64,000 bases of DNA from Sabellastarte sp. h YS-2021 (GCA_964017235.1 OZ024935.1:88751052-88815051); one strand, 5' to 3'. Positions 25,501-40,500 are shown, counted from the first letter of the stretch. Notes: a model not told the origin generated them from the sequence alone. A program made the numbers and translations.

Positions 25501-28500
25501 AGTTGAAATTTCTTTGTGTAGCCAGACTTTCATAAATTCTACTGCACTACTCGTGTCTCTGATGGCTTTGCGCTCACACTAGGCGACCAAAACACCTTTT
25601 GGCCTTGTTTCTCTTTAAATATACAAATACAAGATTATATTTTTTTCCTAATTTGAAGTGTTTCTGACATAGATTTTTATTATTCTGCACTTTTTGAAAT
25701 TGTGTTCAGGGATATTTTTTGCAAGATGGTATTTAAATTTAATACATAACAATAGGAAGAGACCTCAAATCTCACAACAAACACTCGAGTAAAATGGCTA
25801 AAAAGGTTCCTATATTCTGAAATATTATTAATGAGTCTACAGATATATCCTTCTCATAATTTAATTACAATATTCTTTCACATTTGATGCATTTCAGCTA
25901 CTTTATAAGTTGTAAAACTTGTAACATGTGAAAATATAAAGCGGTCTATTTTATGGGTGATACTTGTGGAAGTAAACAAGTCAGATCTTTCCAAAACAAG
26001 GAATTCAGGGACATTTTTTGACTCGCAGCATTCATGTTTAACTCATGATTGTATTGTAGATTTACATTCTGCACAGTATCACCTTACTACAGGACTCAAG
26101 TGCCATTGGATATGACTGGCATTCCTCTGACTGAGAGACAAGAGTCTCAGGGATGACCATTTATTAATGTCCCTGAGTTCAGTTTTAACAAAGGATCAAG
26201 GTTTAAAACTTAAAAGACTTTCGGCTTAAACAAAGGCTAAAAATCAGTGGTCTTACAGATTTTACAAAGCAGATAATTCTAAGGCTTGACCTTGAATAAG
26301 GGGCCCCAAGGTAAAATCTGACCACATCAGATTACTAGCCCATGATTTCCTATAGGTTGGCTTCACATTCCAAGGCTCTAGGACCAATAATAAGGGAGAT
26401 ACAAGCACTTTTCATGACTGACAAAGAAATGCCTGTGGCGGCCATCTTGTTTTTCAAAATGAAGCCAAAAATATTCCCAGGCAAGACTTTGTAACATAGT
26501 CTCCCTTAATGTTTTTAGTGTCACCCACTAGGTCACAGTTGCAGAGACCAGCACTGTAGCATTAAATGCCTGCAAAACTATTCAACAGATTTTCCTCATG
26601 CGACCTATTTAACCACACAGGATGCCTTGTTTGATTCACTGGACACCCTGATGTGTTAGTTCTAGGTTCCGTTTGGATTTCTTCAAAACATAACACATCA
26701 CCAGTTATTGGATTGAAAGCCACAGCTGCAGATATGAGAAATGGCAGTGTTTGCCAAAGTGAAAAGCATCTGCGAATCTGTGTAAAAAAGGCAACACTTG
26801 CCACATGTGTGAGTCTTCTAGTGATCTGTACAGATGTTCACACTCGTTAACAAAATAAGAAAAAAAAAATTTTCGGCCTTTTTGTCTCAGTACAAACACC
26901 TCCAGTGCACCATGCATTGACATGTGTGACTTGCGTCACTTCAGAGTGATTTAGATTTATTTGTTGTTTTACGTCGCGTTCAACAGCCAGGGTCATATTG
27001 CGACGGGTAGTTTACAGGTGGAGGAAACCACCGGGCATTGGCAAGTAACTACCAACTTTCCAACATGAAGCGCCCGGCCAGAGATTCAAACCGGCGGCCT
27101 CAGAGGTTGGAGGCGAGAACTCTAACCGCTACACCACCGAGCCCCCTCATTTCAGAGTGAAAGTGAAACCAATCTTTCATACATGTTACACTGGTACACC
27201 TTGTGGGTGTGTTGCTTACTGTTTGTACAGGATTACGTCTTGTGCTAGAACTTAGTCTATAATAGTACTTACTAGTCGCCCTCTCCTGGTTCTTTTTTCA
27301 GGGGGTAGGGGGGACCCCACGGAAGGCCTCTTTCTTGGTGATTTGCTCTGTAAATAAGATGCAAGAAAATATCAAATAATGAAAGCATGGAAGGCATTTT
27401 ATGAGAGGTCTCAAGTGTGAAACAACAGACTAAGCCTCAACTTTGTACTGTTGGTTTTTTTTCAGCTGAGACTAATCTCATTGAGAAAAGTGTCCAGACT
27501 TTCCACACAGTCACAGCAACTAGTATTTGATTTATGGTCTGTGAGTGACCCTATACTTAATGTATTTTGGTAGTGTATGTTTTAAGAATTTACTGCCCCT
27601 TAGCAATATCATCCACTCCCCCTTTCCCTTCATGCCTATACATTTTAACATGCGAGAGCTTAAGAGATTTTTCATACATTTTTAAAAAGCCACTAGCTTG
27701 AAATGCTGCATATAAATCTTGGCTTATTAACCTAAAAGCTTTTAATTTAGTAGACTACAAAAACATGAAATACCTCCAACCGGACAGGTATGCCTACATA
27801 TTACTTGAAACCATAAACAAAAACATATCTCAGTTAAGATAAAGCAATCCTTTGGACTTTCTCAACATATTTGAGAAAGCAATACAACACTTGGGTGTCA
27901 GACCAAATCTGATAATACATTTGATTTTAGATATTTTACGAAACTGCCATCCAGTAAAAGATCAAATATGTCCTCAAACTTGAGACCAAAACAAGACAAA
28001 ATTTGGTCTTCGCAAGTTTACTGGAAACAACCACTTTAGTTTAGGTTACTCTGTAGTACTTAGTGGTTTTAAATTTTCTGGTGAATAGGGCAACCCTTTG
28101 GATTAAGTAAAACCTTAAACAAAAAAGTCTCAATTGACCTTTTTATTAATGTAAGTAAATTATTTCAGTAAGTCTTTCATTTCATTAAATGTTATACCAC
28201 CACTCAGCCTGGCTGACCTTGAAGGAGGGGCCCAAAGTCAAATGTGACCACATCATAAGATTCACAGCCCATGATTTCCCACAGGTTGGTTTCATAATGC
28301 AAACCTCTAGGACTAAGGGAGATATAAGCACTTTTCATGACTGAAAAAGAAACACCCGTGGCGGCCATCTCTCTTTTTCAAAATGAGGCCAAAAATATTT
28401 CCGGATGCTATCCGGTGGATACAAAGATTTTACAATTGGAAACATTTTGATTGATATTACCTCCTAATACCAGTCGGTAATAAAGCTAAGATCCCCCCTA

Positions 28501-31500
28501 AATTGCCAAATTGCTTCTATTGTATTTAAACACTGGAAGTGGTAAAACACTTACCATCTGTCTGGCTTCCTCTGGTGTCGCAGTCTAGAATACAAAAAAA
28601 AAAAACAAAAAAAAAAAACAATAAATAATTTCTCTAAAAATAACATTCATGATTATGATAATACAAGCAATCAGTGCCCGTGAAAGGGCTCTGTGTCAGC
28701 TGACTGTGTGTTTTATGTTTATGAGTAGAAGTTAGAGAAGTAAAGTTGTGCCCTGCAAATGGTATTCAAAAGTAAAGTACCAAGTTTACTATTAAGGTAT
28801 AAAAAAGTAGGTGGAAAACATATTCAAACAAAATACTGAAAATGCAATACTTTTGAGTTACAACTGATTTATTTAATAGTGAGAATCTCAAAGTAGTTTT
28901 GTTTATCTATGCAATGAGTTACAGGTCTGCAATTTTACTATGTTATAGCTGACCTAAAAGTAGGTGACAACATATTTAAACACAATTCTCTTAACATCAA
29001 AGTAGCTATTGCTCAGTGATGCAATGAGCTACAGGTCTGCAATTTTACTAATAGCTGATCTAAAACTAGATGAATAACATATTTAAATAAAATACCGTAA
29101 ATGCAATAGTTTTCAAATTACAACTGATTTACTCAACAGTTATAACCTCAAAGTAGCTATTGCTCAGCTATGCAATGGGCTGCAGGTTTGCAATGTTACT
29201 ATGTTATAGCTGACTCAAAAGTAGATGAATAACATTAAAACAAAATTCTGTAAAGCAATAGTTTTCAAGTTATGATTTTACTCATTATGGAAGTTAATGA
29301 AAAGTCAAAAACTAGCAATTACTCACTTAGCTATGGGGACAGATGCCCAAGTTATTCACCATGTTGTAGCTATGGATAACATATTTTAACAAAATGCTCC
29401 AAACGAAATACTTTCAAGTGATTTATTGCATGATTTCATGAATTTTAATGCATTAAAAATTATTTTTAAAATAGATAAAAAGTATGAAAGATCCAGGTCC
29501 TATACTAGCACCAGGGAATCTACCTGTGGCCTAGTACATATATGCAAGATAAGAGAGAAATTCCTTCAATAGTCGATGAGAAAATTTTCACACTTTAGAT
29601 GGGGATACCTCACTTCTAACGGCTCTGGGGAACAAGACCAACAGACCAAATCTGCATGTATTTATGATTTATCATCCTCGATAGATAAGGTGTCTTATAA
29701 AAGTAACAGCATGTCTCTGGGCCTTGTACTTTTGGAGGAGAAGATGTTCACGTGGACGCATTATGGTGATGTCATAATGCCAGTTGTGATGCAATACTGT
29801 CAGCTGGATGACAAGTCAGCTGATATAACAAGTGTTTTGGATTCTATTTAACAGCGATTTGAAAATCCCACGGCAATGTGACCAAATATTTCCATCCACA
29901 TCTGCATGAACCACTCAGGATACTATTGAAACAGTCATACCTGTAACAGAGAGCTACACTTTGAGATGACCATTTATCATTTGACCCAAGCTTCTCTAAC
30001 CTGCCACTTGGGATAGGACCTAACGACAGGGGACCACTATTATAACTTGTCATCCGAGTTACTATTATGTACCTGCCAACACTGGGAAATTTTTTGGCAG
30101 GCCGAGTTAGCATGCTCCCACCTGTCCACTGGGGACAGATAATAAAACGAAGAAAATGTTCAAAATAGAGTTCCAAATAGCCGTTGGAAGGCTGTGTGGT
30201 AAAAAAACCCTTTATTTTAATATACAATGTCATGTAATTCTATTACTGGGTTACATGTCACCTGATAGGCAACATCTCTATAAGCACTTAGAATGACACT
30301 GTGACAATCATACGCAATAGAGAGCTAGTCTTTGAGATGACCATTTATCATTGCCCTCCAAGGTTCTATAACCTGCCACTGGGGATAGGACCTAATGAAG
30401 TGTGACTGCCATTTTAACTGGCCATCCAAGTCACTGTGTACTTGCCATCACTGGGAGGTTGAACCAGGTTGATACTGTTAAAAATATAGTATTACACTTA
30501 TCAGATTAGATCAATTATTGCGGCTTTAATGAGTTCATTTACTTCAGAACACGAGTTTCAAGTAACAATGTAAAGTTATGGGCCAGAGCGGGGGGGCGGG
30601 GGTGCACTTACCTCAGTGCCAGTCTCCGACGGCCTCTCGTCCACCTCACTAAAGCCTTCTTCAACATCATCAAGGCTCACAAATCCCTCCTCACTGACTT
30701 CCTCTTGAGCACTTCCATCCTCCCGAACAATTTCATCCTCCTGATCACCTCTATCTTCCTGATCATCTCTCTCCACCTGTGATTTAGTGCAAGATTTCAT
30801 GAATTTTAATGCATTAAAAACTAGATTGGGCCAACTCGGCGCCAACATATCCCCAGACAGGTCATCACTCACGCAACATGTTTTCATTGGGTATTTTTGT
30901 CATGGGACCCTGCCTGTGTGATATAATTTTGTGGGAAAACATGAACATCAACCACTTATATAAGAACTTGAGTAATTCAATCTAAAATATTTTTATTTTG
31001 TAAACAAAATGGTATCCCCGGACGACTGATACCAACTTTGCCCACAAGGAAATTTGCTGCCCATAACAATCTGACAGGGTATGATGTTCACCCACAATCA
31101 ATCAATCAGTCAATCAATCAACCAATCAACCAACCAATCAATACTCCATTCAGAGAACTACTCGGGATATATAGTGTTTAAAAAGACAAACATTAACTGA
31201 ACTAATGTTGCACTGCATGAAGTATGCAAGTTGATTTCATTAGCATTTAATTCACTGTTGATAGATTTACATAGTACTGCAAAATGGAAACAATAAAAAT
31301 ATCAGAGGTGGCCAAAACCTTTGCAATGAAGAATGTATGTATATGAAAAAGGTTTCAAGAAAGTCCAACAGTCACTGAGAATATTATTACATTGTAACAT
31401 TACATACTTATAATTCAACAACATAATAAGAAGGTGACCTTTAATATGGTCGATACTGTACACTTATACTTAAAAAAAACATTACAAAGCTATTTATGTG

Positions 31501-34500
31501 GATATTAATTCATATCATTATTTTATGTAAAGTTCCTCCCCTGTAAAAATGTGGTGGGCAAAGTCCTTTGTGGGCAAATATCCTGTGGGCAAGAGTCCTT
31601 GTGGGAAAAGGTCCACACACAAGTTTATCTGTTTCTATCTTTTATTATATTAGTGGATAGATAGAATATTATAAAACATAATTATATGCAATTATTTATT
31701 TTTTTTTCTTCATAATTTGTCATGTATCCATCCAAACCTTTTACAAAATAAATTAAAGCTAGTTTCACAATTTCATTTATGATAATAAGAAACAGTAAAA
31801 TCTGACAATATCACTCATCTGAGTTCCTTGCAAAGAAAATGAAGTTTTAGTTTATATAGTGCTACATATGCCCTTTTTATGCCCTCATACTGCTTAAATA
31901 AAGGGGATGAGTGCTTTTTTCATATACATGTGTTGAGCAAAAAAAAATGGTATAAATCTGACTGATTTATGATCAACATCTAATTAAACATATAACACTA
32001 TTACTGAACATCTAACACTATTACAGGAGGTCTGCAACCCCACTGACCAGCCTGGTTCTTCGTTTCTGCATTTGATATAATCAATACCTTTGTTTATTTA
32101 GTGTCACTCAATAGTTGGAGGTAGCCATAGGGGGTGAGGGACTACATTAGCTAATATGACAAAGGGGTGGAGTGATACTGCATAAATGGTATGAGGTCTG
32201 GTATGTACAAAAGGGGGAATAAAATACTCAGAAATCATCAATGGTCCACAGGCTATCTCTTTTGTAAACTATTATTATTTTATTATTTTATAATGACCAA
32301 TAAAAAAAATCAAATACACAAATAAGGAATGTCAAACAGGAAAATTATGTCTCCAGAGTTAAATATGAATTATAACACCACAAGAACAGATTGATAATAA
32401 TTCAGAATTAAGAATTATAAATGTGTGATTATAAACTGAAATAGGTTCATAACTGCAGGAGTTGTGTCAAAATTAACTTAGGCAAGTTGAATAATACTGG
32501 GCTAGTTAAGGGTAAAAAATCTTCTATTTTTACTACATAAGGCTATAATTTCATTAATAACAATGTCCATTTTGCTAACTTTAATATGTATTGTCCAGTT
32601 TCATTTTTAAAAATTTAAAAACTCAGCAAGCAGAGGGATAAAAACACAAAAATAAGTTCTTAAAAGCCTAAGATAGACAGGAACTTTCTTTGAAAAATTC
32701 AAAGATTTCAGCTCTATGAGCCACATAGTTCGACAGTTACAGGGCTTCAAAGTGGCACAATGTCCATAAATTGGGTCTCTGTGGGTATTTTAGAATCGTT
32801 AAAATGACCTTAGTAATTAAACTACAAATCTGAAACCTTTTTGGGATGTAGATAACAAAAAATTATATATAATACAGTTTGAGACTTGTCACACTTAGCA
32901 TTTCCAAATTACCGGGCAAAATACAGAAAGAAATGTCAAAAAAGGTCACTTGGACGAGTGTCTATGGTCCTCATACACAGATTAAATGTCTACTAAAGGC
33001 CTTGATTTTTGGCACATGTAAAAAGAACATAATAATGTATTCCTATTTGAGATTTCAGCCCTATCAGTCACATAGTTTAAAAGTCCAAATACAGGGCCCC
33101 TGTGGGCCTTTTAGAGACCTCAATGTGACCTTCAAATTGAAGCCTCAGATTTTAAATCATTCACAATCTAATATTATATATAGAATGTATATCTAATACA
33201 GTTTAAAACTTCTCTGATTTACCATTCCAAGTTACAGGGCAAAATGTGTGAAAATGTTCCAAAAAGGGTCACTCGGGTGGGTGTTTTTGGTCCTCATACA
33301 CATGTTAAATGTCTACTTAAAGCCTTTATTTTTGGCATATGTAAATAGAACATAATAATATATTCCCAGATGAGATTTCAGCTCTATAAGTCACATAGTT
33401 TAACAGTCACATGACTTAAAAGTGGCAAAAAGGCCAAATATTGGGTCTCTGTGGGTCTTTTAGAGACCTCAATGTGACCTTCAAATTGAAGATTCAGACT
33501 TAAAATCTTATACAATCAAAGGTTACACATAGAATGTATATCTAATACAGTTTGGAACTTCTCAGACTTACCATTTCCAAGTTACAGGGCCAGATATGTG
33601 AGAAATGTCTTAAAAGGGTCACTTGGGTGGGTATTTATGGTCCTCATACACAGATTAAATGTCTATTAAAGGCCTAAATTTTGGGGCACATATCAGAAAA
33701 CATATCAATTTATTCCTAGGTGATATTTCACTTGGATGAGAGACATAACTTGAAAGCTACAGTGCTCAGAAGTGCCAAAAAGTCCATAAATTGGGTCTCA
33801 GTGGGCAACTTTGCGACCTTACTTCAACCTTATAGTTAAACCTACAGCCCTAAAAGTTTCCACAGACAAGGATTACATATCAAAGTTATACCTAGTGTAG
33901 TTTGAGACTCATCAGAATTGCCATTTCCAAATTATAGGGCAAAATATGTGAAAAATATAGCAAAACATCCCTAAGTGGGGGTCTTTATGGGCATCAAACA
34001 CAATTTTCTCCTCAACTTAAAGTTGTGATTTTCGGCACATGTTCTAAGAACATATTAATGTGTTCTCAGGTAACATTTCAGCCAGCTGAGTCTCATAGTG
34101 TGGAACCTAGAGGGCTCTAAGTGGCCAAAAGTGCAATTTCTGACCTTAAGGTGGCCATAAGTTCCTTATTATTGAGAGTTTAAGGTCACCTTAAAATAGG
34201 GATCTTCCTTTGGGCACCCTTAACATGTGTACCAAGTTTGGAAAAAAAATTCTAATCCGTTTTTGAGTTTTCGCGTACACAAGGAAATTTCTACGGCGGC
34301 GGCGCGACGGACCTGAATCCAATATATCCCCGACTTTCGTCTGGGGATATAATTATTTAATAAATAGATAAAAAGTATGAAAGATCCAGGTCCTATACTA
34401 GCACCAGGGAATCTACCTGTGGCCTAATACATATATGCAAGATAAGAGAGAAATTCCTTCAATAGTTGATGAGAAAATGTTCACACTTTGGATGGGGATA

Positions 34501-37500
34501 CCTCACTTCTAACGGCTCTGGGGAACAAGACCAACAGACCAAATCTGCATGTATTTACGATTTATCATCCTCGATAGATAAGGTGTCTTATAAAAGTAAC
34601 AGCATGTCTCTGGGCCTTGTACTTTTGGAGGAGAAGATGTTCGTGTGGACGCATTATGGTGATGCCATAATGCCAGTTGTGATGCAATACTGTCAGCTGG
34701 ATGACAAGTCAGCTGATATAACAAGTGTTTTGGATTCTATTTAACAGCGATTTGAAAATCCCAGGGCAATGTGACCAAATATTTCCATCCACATCTGCAT
34801 GAACCACTCAGGATACTATTGGAACAGTCATACCTGTAACAGAGAGCTACACTTTGAGATGACCATTTATCATTTGACCCAAGCTTCTCTAACCTGCCAC
34901 TTGGGATAGGACCTAACGACAGGGGACCACTATTATAACTTGTCATCCGAGTTACTATTATGTACCTGCCAACATTGGGAAATTTTTTGGCAGGCCAAGT
35001 GAGCATGCCCCCACCTGTCCACTGAAGATAGATAATAAAATGAAGAAAATGTTCAAAATAGAGTTCAAAATAGAGTTCCAAATAGTCATTGGAAGGCTGT
35101 GTGGTAAAAAACCTTTATTTCAACATAATTCTATTACTGGGTTACAGGTCACCTGATAGGCAACATCTCTATAAGCACTTAGAATGACACTAAGACAATC
35201 ATACGCAATAGAGAGCTGGTCTTTGAGATGACCATTGCCATCACTGGGAAATGAACCAGGTTGATACTGTTAAAAATAGAGCATTACACTTATCAGATAA
35301 GACCAATTAGTGGGGCTTTAATAAGTTCATTTACTTTAGAACATGAGTTTCAAGTAACAATGTAAAGTTATGTGTGCGAGGGGGGGGGGGGGTGCACTGA
35401 CCTCAATGTCAGTCTCTGAGGGCCTCTTGTCCACCTCCTGAGGGCCTCCATCATCATCCTCCTGAGGGCCTCCATCATCATCCTCCTGAGGGCCTCCATC
35501 ATCATCCTCCCGAGGGCCTCCATCATCATCCTCCCGAGGGCCTCCATCATCATCCTCCCGAGGGCCTCCATCATCATCATCCCGAGCGCCTCCGTCATCA
35601 TCCTCCCGAGCGCCTCCGTCATCATCCTCCCGAGCGCCTCCGTCATCATCCTCCCGAGCGCCTCCGTCATCCTCCCGAGCGCCTCCATCATCCTCCCGAG
35701 CGCCTCCATCATCCTCCCGAGCACCTCTCTCTTCCTGACCATGCCTCCTGGCCGACTCCCGTCTCCTCGCCGACTCCCTCCTCCTAACCGAATCCCTCCT
35801 CTCTCTTGCTACAGATATCTCCTCCTGTCCCTCCTCCACTCTCTGAAAAAGACAAATAGACTTAAGCAAAAATTAGTGGTGCAAACAGTATCCTGTACTT
35901 TTTTCTTAAAGAAAATCTGAGAAGAATGACACTAAGACAATCATACGCAATAGAGAGCTAGTCTTTGAGATGACCATTTATCATTGCCCTCCAAGGTTCT
36001 ATAACCTGCCACTGGGGATAGGACCCAATGAAGGGTGACTGTCATTTTAACTGGTCATCCAAGTCACTGTGTACTTGCCATCACTGGGAAATGAACCAGG
36101 TTGATACTGTTAAAAATAGAGCGTTACACTTATCAGATAAGACCAATTATTGGGGCTTTAATGAGTTCATTTACTTTAGAACATGAGTTTCAAGTAACAA
36201 TGTAAAGTTATGTGTGCGAGGGGGGGGGGGGGGGTGCACTGACCTCAATGTCAGTCTCTGATGGCCTCTTGTCAACCTCCTGAGGGCCTCCATCATCCTG
36301 AGGGCCTCCATCATCATCCTCCTGAGGGCCTCCATCATCATCCTCCTGAGGGCCTCCATCATCATCCTCCTGAGGGCCTCCATCATCCTCCTGAGGGCCT
36401 CCATCATCCTCCTGAGGGCCTCCATCATCCTCCCGAGTGCCTCCATCATCATCCCGAGCGCCTCCATCATCCTCCCGAGCGCCTCCATCATCCTCCCGAA
36501 CGCCTCCATCATCCTCCCGAGCGCCTCCATCATCCTCCCGAGCGCCTCCATCATCCTCCTGAGGGCCTCCATCATCCTCCCGAGCGCCTCCACCTCTCTC
36601 TTTCTGACCACGCCTCCTGGCCGACTCCCGCCTCCTGCCCGACTCCCGTCTCCTCGCCGACTCCCTCCTCCTAACCGAATCCCTCCTCTCTCTTGCTACA
36701 GATACCTCCTCCTGTCCCTCCTCCACTCTCTGAAAAAGACAAATAGACTTAAGCAAAAATTAGTGGTGCAAACAGTATCCTGCACTTTTTTCTTAGAGAA
36801 AATCTGAGAAGAATGTTTATGCATTTTAGGCATTTTACTGGTTAATACCTAATCAAAAACAACAAATGAGAGACCAAATAAAATGAGTTGATATAGACCT
36901 TGATGACTTGCAAGAACTTCCAATACTTTACAGTTTCCGACATATAGCCTGGATGAGATTTTAACATTCAAAGTCACTACGGCAAGGTCAAATGTCAAAT
37001 GGTATTGCACACCTACACCCCAACCAATGTTCCTACCGAGTCTCAACTTCCTAAACATTACAGTTTCTGCGATATAGCCAAGAAAAGATTTTAAATGTCA
37101 AGGTCACCATGGCGGGGTTAAAGGTCCACTCAAGGTCACACCATATCTTGGACATTTACACCCCCAACAAATGTCCCTACCAATTACTTAGTATCAACTT
37201 CCTACATCTTACACTTTCTGAGATACAGCCCAGACAAGATTTTCAAACTCATGGTCACTACCGCAAGTCAAAATTAGATCAAGGTCACGGTTTCCTAGAT
37301 ATAGCCCGGACAAGATTTTAAAGGTCAAGGTCACACCATGACATTGCATACCTACATACCCCAACCATGTTCCTACCAAAGTCTTAACTTCCTATGACGT
37401 ACAGTTTCTAAGATATAGCACAAACAGGATTTTAAAGGTCCATAACACTGAAGACCTAACCCCTGACCAAAGTCCCTTCCAAGCATCAACTTTCTACAAT

Positions 37501-40500
37501 TAACAGTTTCTGAGATATAGCCCAGACACAATTTTTAATGTCAACGTCACTACAGCAAAGGTCAGAGGTCAAATCAATGTTATACCATGACAATGCATAA
37601 CTAGAACAAGAGGAGAGTGCCCGTGAACGGGCACTGTGTCAGCCGACTGAGTGTTTTTGATATGTGAAGGTGATAATGAGAGGAAAGCATAATTATCAGG
37701 GAAAGTGCTGTGCAGATATACAGTAAATGGTAATTAAACAGCATATTCGAAAGAAATTCCGAAGGTGACAGAAAAGACAAAAATGTTGTTCCCTGCAAAT
37801 GGTATTATGAAGGAAAGTAACAAGGTAATTGTTTAAGTGTAAAAAGTAGGTTAAAACATATTTAAAGAAATACTGCAAATGCAATATCCTCGGTTGACCT
37901 TGCAGAAGAGGTCCAAGGTCAAATCCAACAACACAAAAACATTCCCAGCCCCTGATTTCCTATAGGATAGTTTACTATCCCAAACCTCTAGGACCAATAA
38001 TAAGAGAGTTATAGGGACTTTTAAGTTTAGCTATCCCTGTTTGACTTTGAAGGAGGGGTCCAAGGTCAATCTGACCACAACAATAGATTCCCAGCCAATG
38101 ATTTCCTATAGGTTGGTTTACCATCCCAAAGTTCTAGGACCATTAATAAGCACTTTTAAGTTTGGCTATCCTCATTTGACCTTGAAGGCAGGGTCCAAGG
38201 TCAAATCCGACCACACTAAAAGATTCCCAGCCCATGATTTTCTGTAGGTTGATTTCCATTCCAAACCTCTAGGACCAATAATAAGCAGGTTATAAGCACT
38301 TTTAAGTTTGGCTATCCTCATTTGACCTTTAAAGAGGGGTCAAAGGTCAAATCTGACCACACCAAAAGATTTGCAGCCCATGATTTCCTACAGGTTGGTT
38401 TACCATCCCAAACCTCTAGGACCAATAATAAGGGAGATATAAGCACTTTTCATAACTGACAAAGAAACACCTGTGGCGGCCATCTTTTTTTTCAAAATGA
38501 GGCCAAAATTATTCCCAGTCAAGATTTTATAATGAGGAACATGTCCTGCGAATTTGAGATCTCTACCTATAATACCCTTTGCTCTAGGGGGCCAACAAAA
38601 GTCCTTGTTTAAAGTCGAATAAACGTCCCTGGCGGCTATCTTGTTTTTCAAAATGAGGCCAAAAAGAAAAATTCCCAGGCAACATTTTATGGTTATTAAT
38701 ATATCCTGCAAACTTAAGAAGGCTAGCTATAATATTTTTTTCGTTAGAGCCGTAATGGTGAAATCTCTACACACTGCAGCTATCCAGTGGATACAATGAT
38801 TTACTCAACAGTGAAAACTGAAAGTAGCTATTGCTCTGCTATTCCATGACATAGAGGTCTGCAATTTCACTATGTTATAGCTGACCAAAAATTATGTGAA
38901 TAACATATTTAAACAAAATACTCTAAATGTAATAGTTTTCAAGTTACAACTGATTTACTCAACAGTGAGAACCTCAAAGTAGCTATTACTCAGCTATGCA
39001 ATGAGCTACATGTCTGAATCTTTACTATGTTATAGCTGCCCCAAAAGTAGGTGAACAACATATTTAAGCAAATTACTGTAAATTCAATAGTTTTTAAGTT
39101 ACAACTGATTTACTCAATAGTGAGAACCTGAAAATAGCTATTGCTCAGATATGCCATGAGCTATAGGTCTGTAATTTCACTATGTCATAGCTGACCCAAA
39201 AGTAGGTGAACAACATATTTTAACAAAATTCTCCAAATGCAATATTTTTCAAGTTACAGCTGATTTACTCAACAGTCACTACCTGAAAATAGCTATTGCT
39301 CAGTTGTGCCATGAGCTACACTTCTGTAATTTTACTATGTTATAGTTAACCCAAAAGTAGCTCAATAACATATTTACACAACTTTCTGTAAATACAACAG
39401 TTTTCCAATTACAACTGATTTACTCAACAGTGAGAACTTCAAAGTAGCTATTACTCAGCGGTACAATGAGCCACAGGTCTGCAATTTCACTATGTTATAG
39501 CTCACCAAAAATTATGTGAATAACATATTTAAACAAAATACTCTAAATGTAATAGTTTTCAAGTTACAACTGATTTACTCAATAGTGAGAACCTCAAAGT
39601 AGCTATTACTCAGCTATGCAATGAGCTACATGTCTGAATTTTTACTATGTTGTAGCTGACCCAAAAGTAGGTGAACAACATATTTAAGCAAATTACTGTA
39701 AATGCAATAGTTTTCAAGTTACAATTGATTTACTCAATACTGAGAACCTGAAAATAGCTATTGCTCAGCTATGCCATGAGCTACAGGTCTGTAATTTCAC
39801 TATGTTCTAGCTGACCCAAAAGTAACTGAATAACATATTTATACAAAATTCTCTAAATGCAATAGTTTTCAAGTTATAAGTCATTTACTCAACTGTGATA
39901 ACCTAAAAGCAGCTATTACTGAGCTATGCCATGAGCTACATGTCTGAAATTTTACTATGTTATAGCTGACCCAAAAGTAGCTGAATAACATATTTATACA
40001 AAATTCTTTAAATGCAATAGTTTTCAAGTTATAAGTGATTTACTCAACTGTGATAACCTAAAAGCAGCTATTACTCAGCTATGCCATGAGCTACATGTCT
40101 GTAATTTCACTATGTTATAGCTGACCCAAAAGTAACTGAATAACATATTTACACAAATTTCTGTAAATGCAATAGTTTTCCAATTACAACTGATTTACTC
40201 AACAGTGAGAACTTCAAAGTAGCTATTACTCAGCTATGCAATGAGCCACAGGTCTGCAATTTCACTATGTTATAGCTGACCCCAAAATAGGTGAATAACA
40301 TATTTATACAAAATTCTCTAAATGCAATAGTTTTCAAGTTATAAGTCATTTACTCAACTGTGATAACCTAAAAGTAGCTATTACTTAGCTATGCCATGAG
40401 CTACATGTCTGAAATTTTACTATGTTATAGCTGACCCAAAAGTAGCTGAATAACATACTTATACAAAATTCTCTAAATGCAATAGTTTTCAAGTTATAAG

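Larger units (their letters stand above)
34745..36850. repeat. Tandem acidic-exon duplication units
   Basis: Two adjacent units, about 35.1-35.93 and 35.93-36.8 kb. Each has the same intron, G run ('gtgcgagggggg'), acidic exon and upstream intron ('ctgaaaaagacaaatagact'). The boundary is at about 35,925, where 'agaatgacactaagacaatc' restarts. Confidence 0.85.

Noticed and set aside
26562-26923. Overlapping minus-strand ORFs of 72 and 80 codons
   Set aside because: Some protein-like composition (a CEHLYRSLEDSHMWQVLPF stretch), but no splice sites, and the two frames overlap; possibly a decayed transposon fragment, not supportable.
29576-29851. 91-codon ORF, repeated at 34,466-34,744
   Set aside because: Part of the family-B tail, duplicated with the acidic exon unit; no support for coding.
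35368-36611. Minus-strand Met/Glu/Ala/Leu-rich ORFs (124 and 146 codons)
   Set aside because: Second frame of the same repeat, with no splice-phase agreement with other exons; the GxxEDDG frame fits the acceptor, donor and neighbours.
36261-36674. 137-codon plus-strand ORF rich in His/Pro/Glu
   Set aside because: Antisense shadow of the acidic coding repeat; the 21/24-nt period keeps several frames open.
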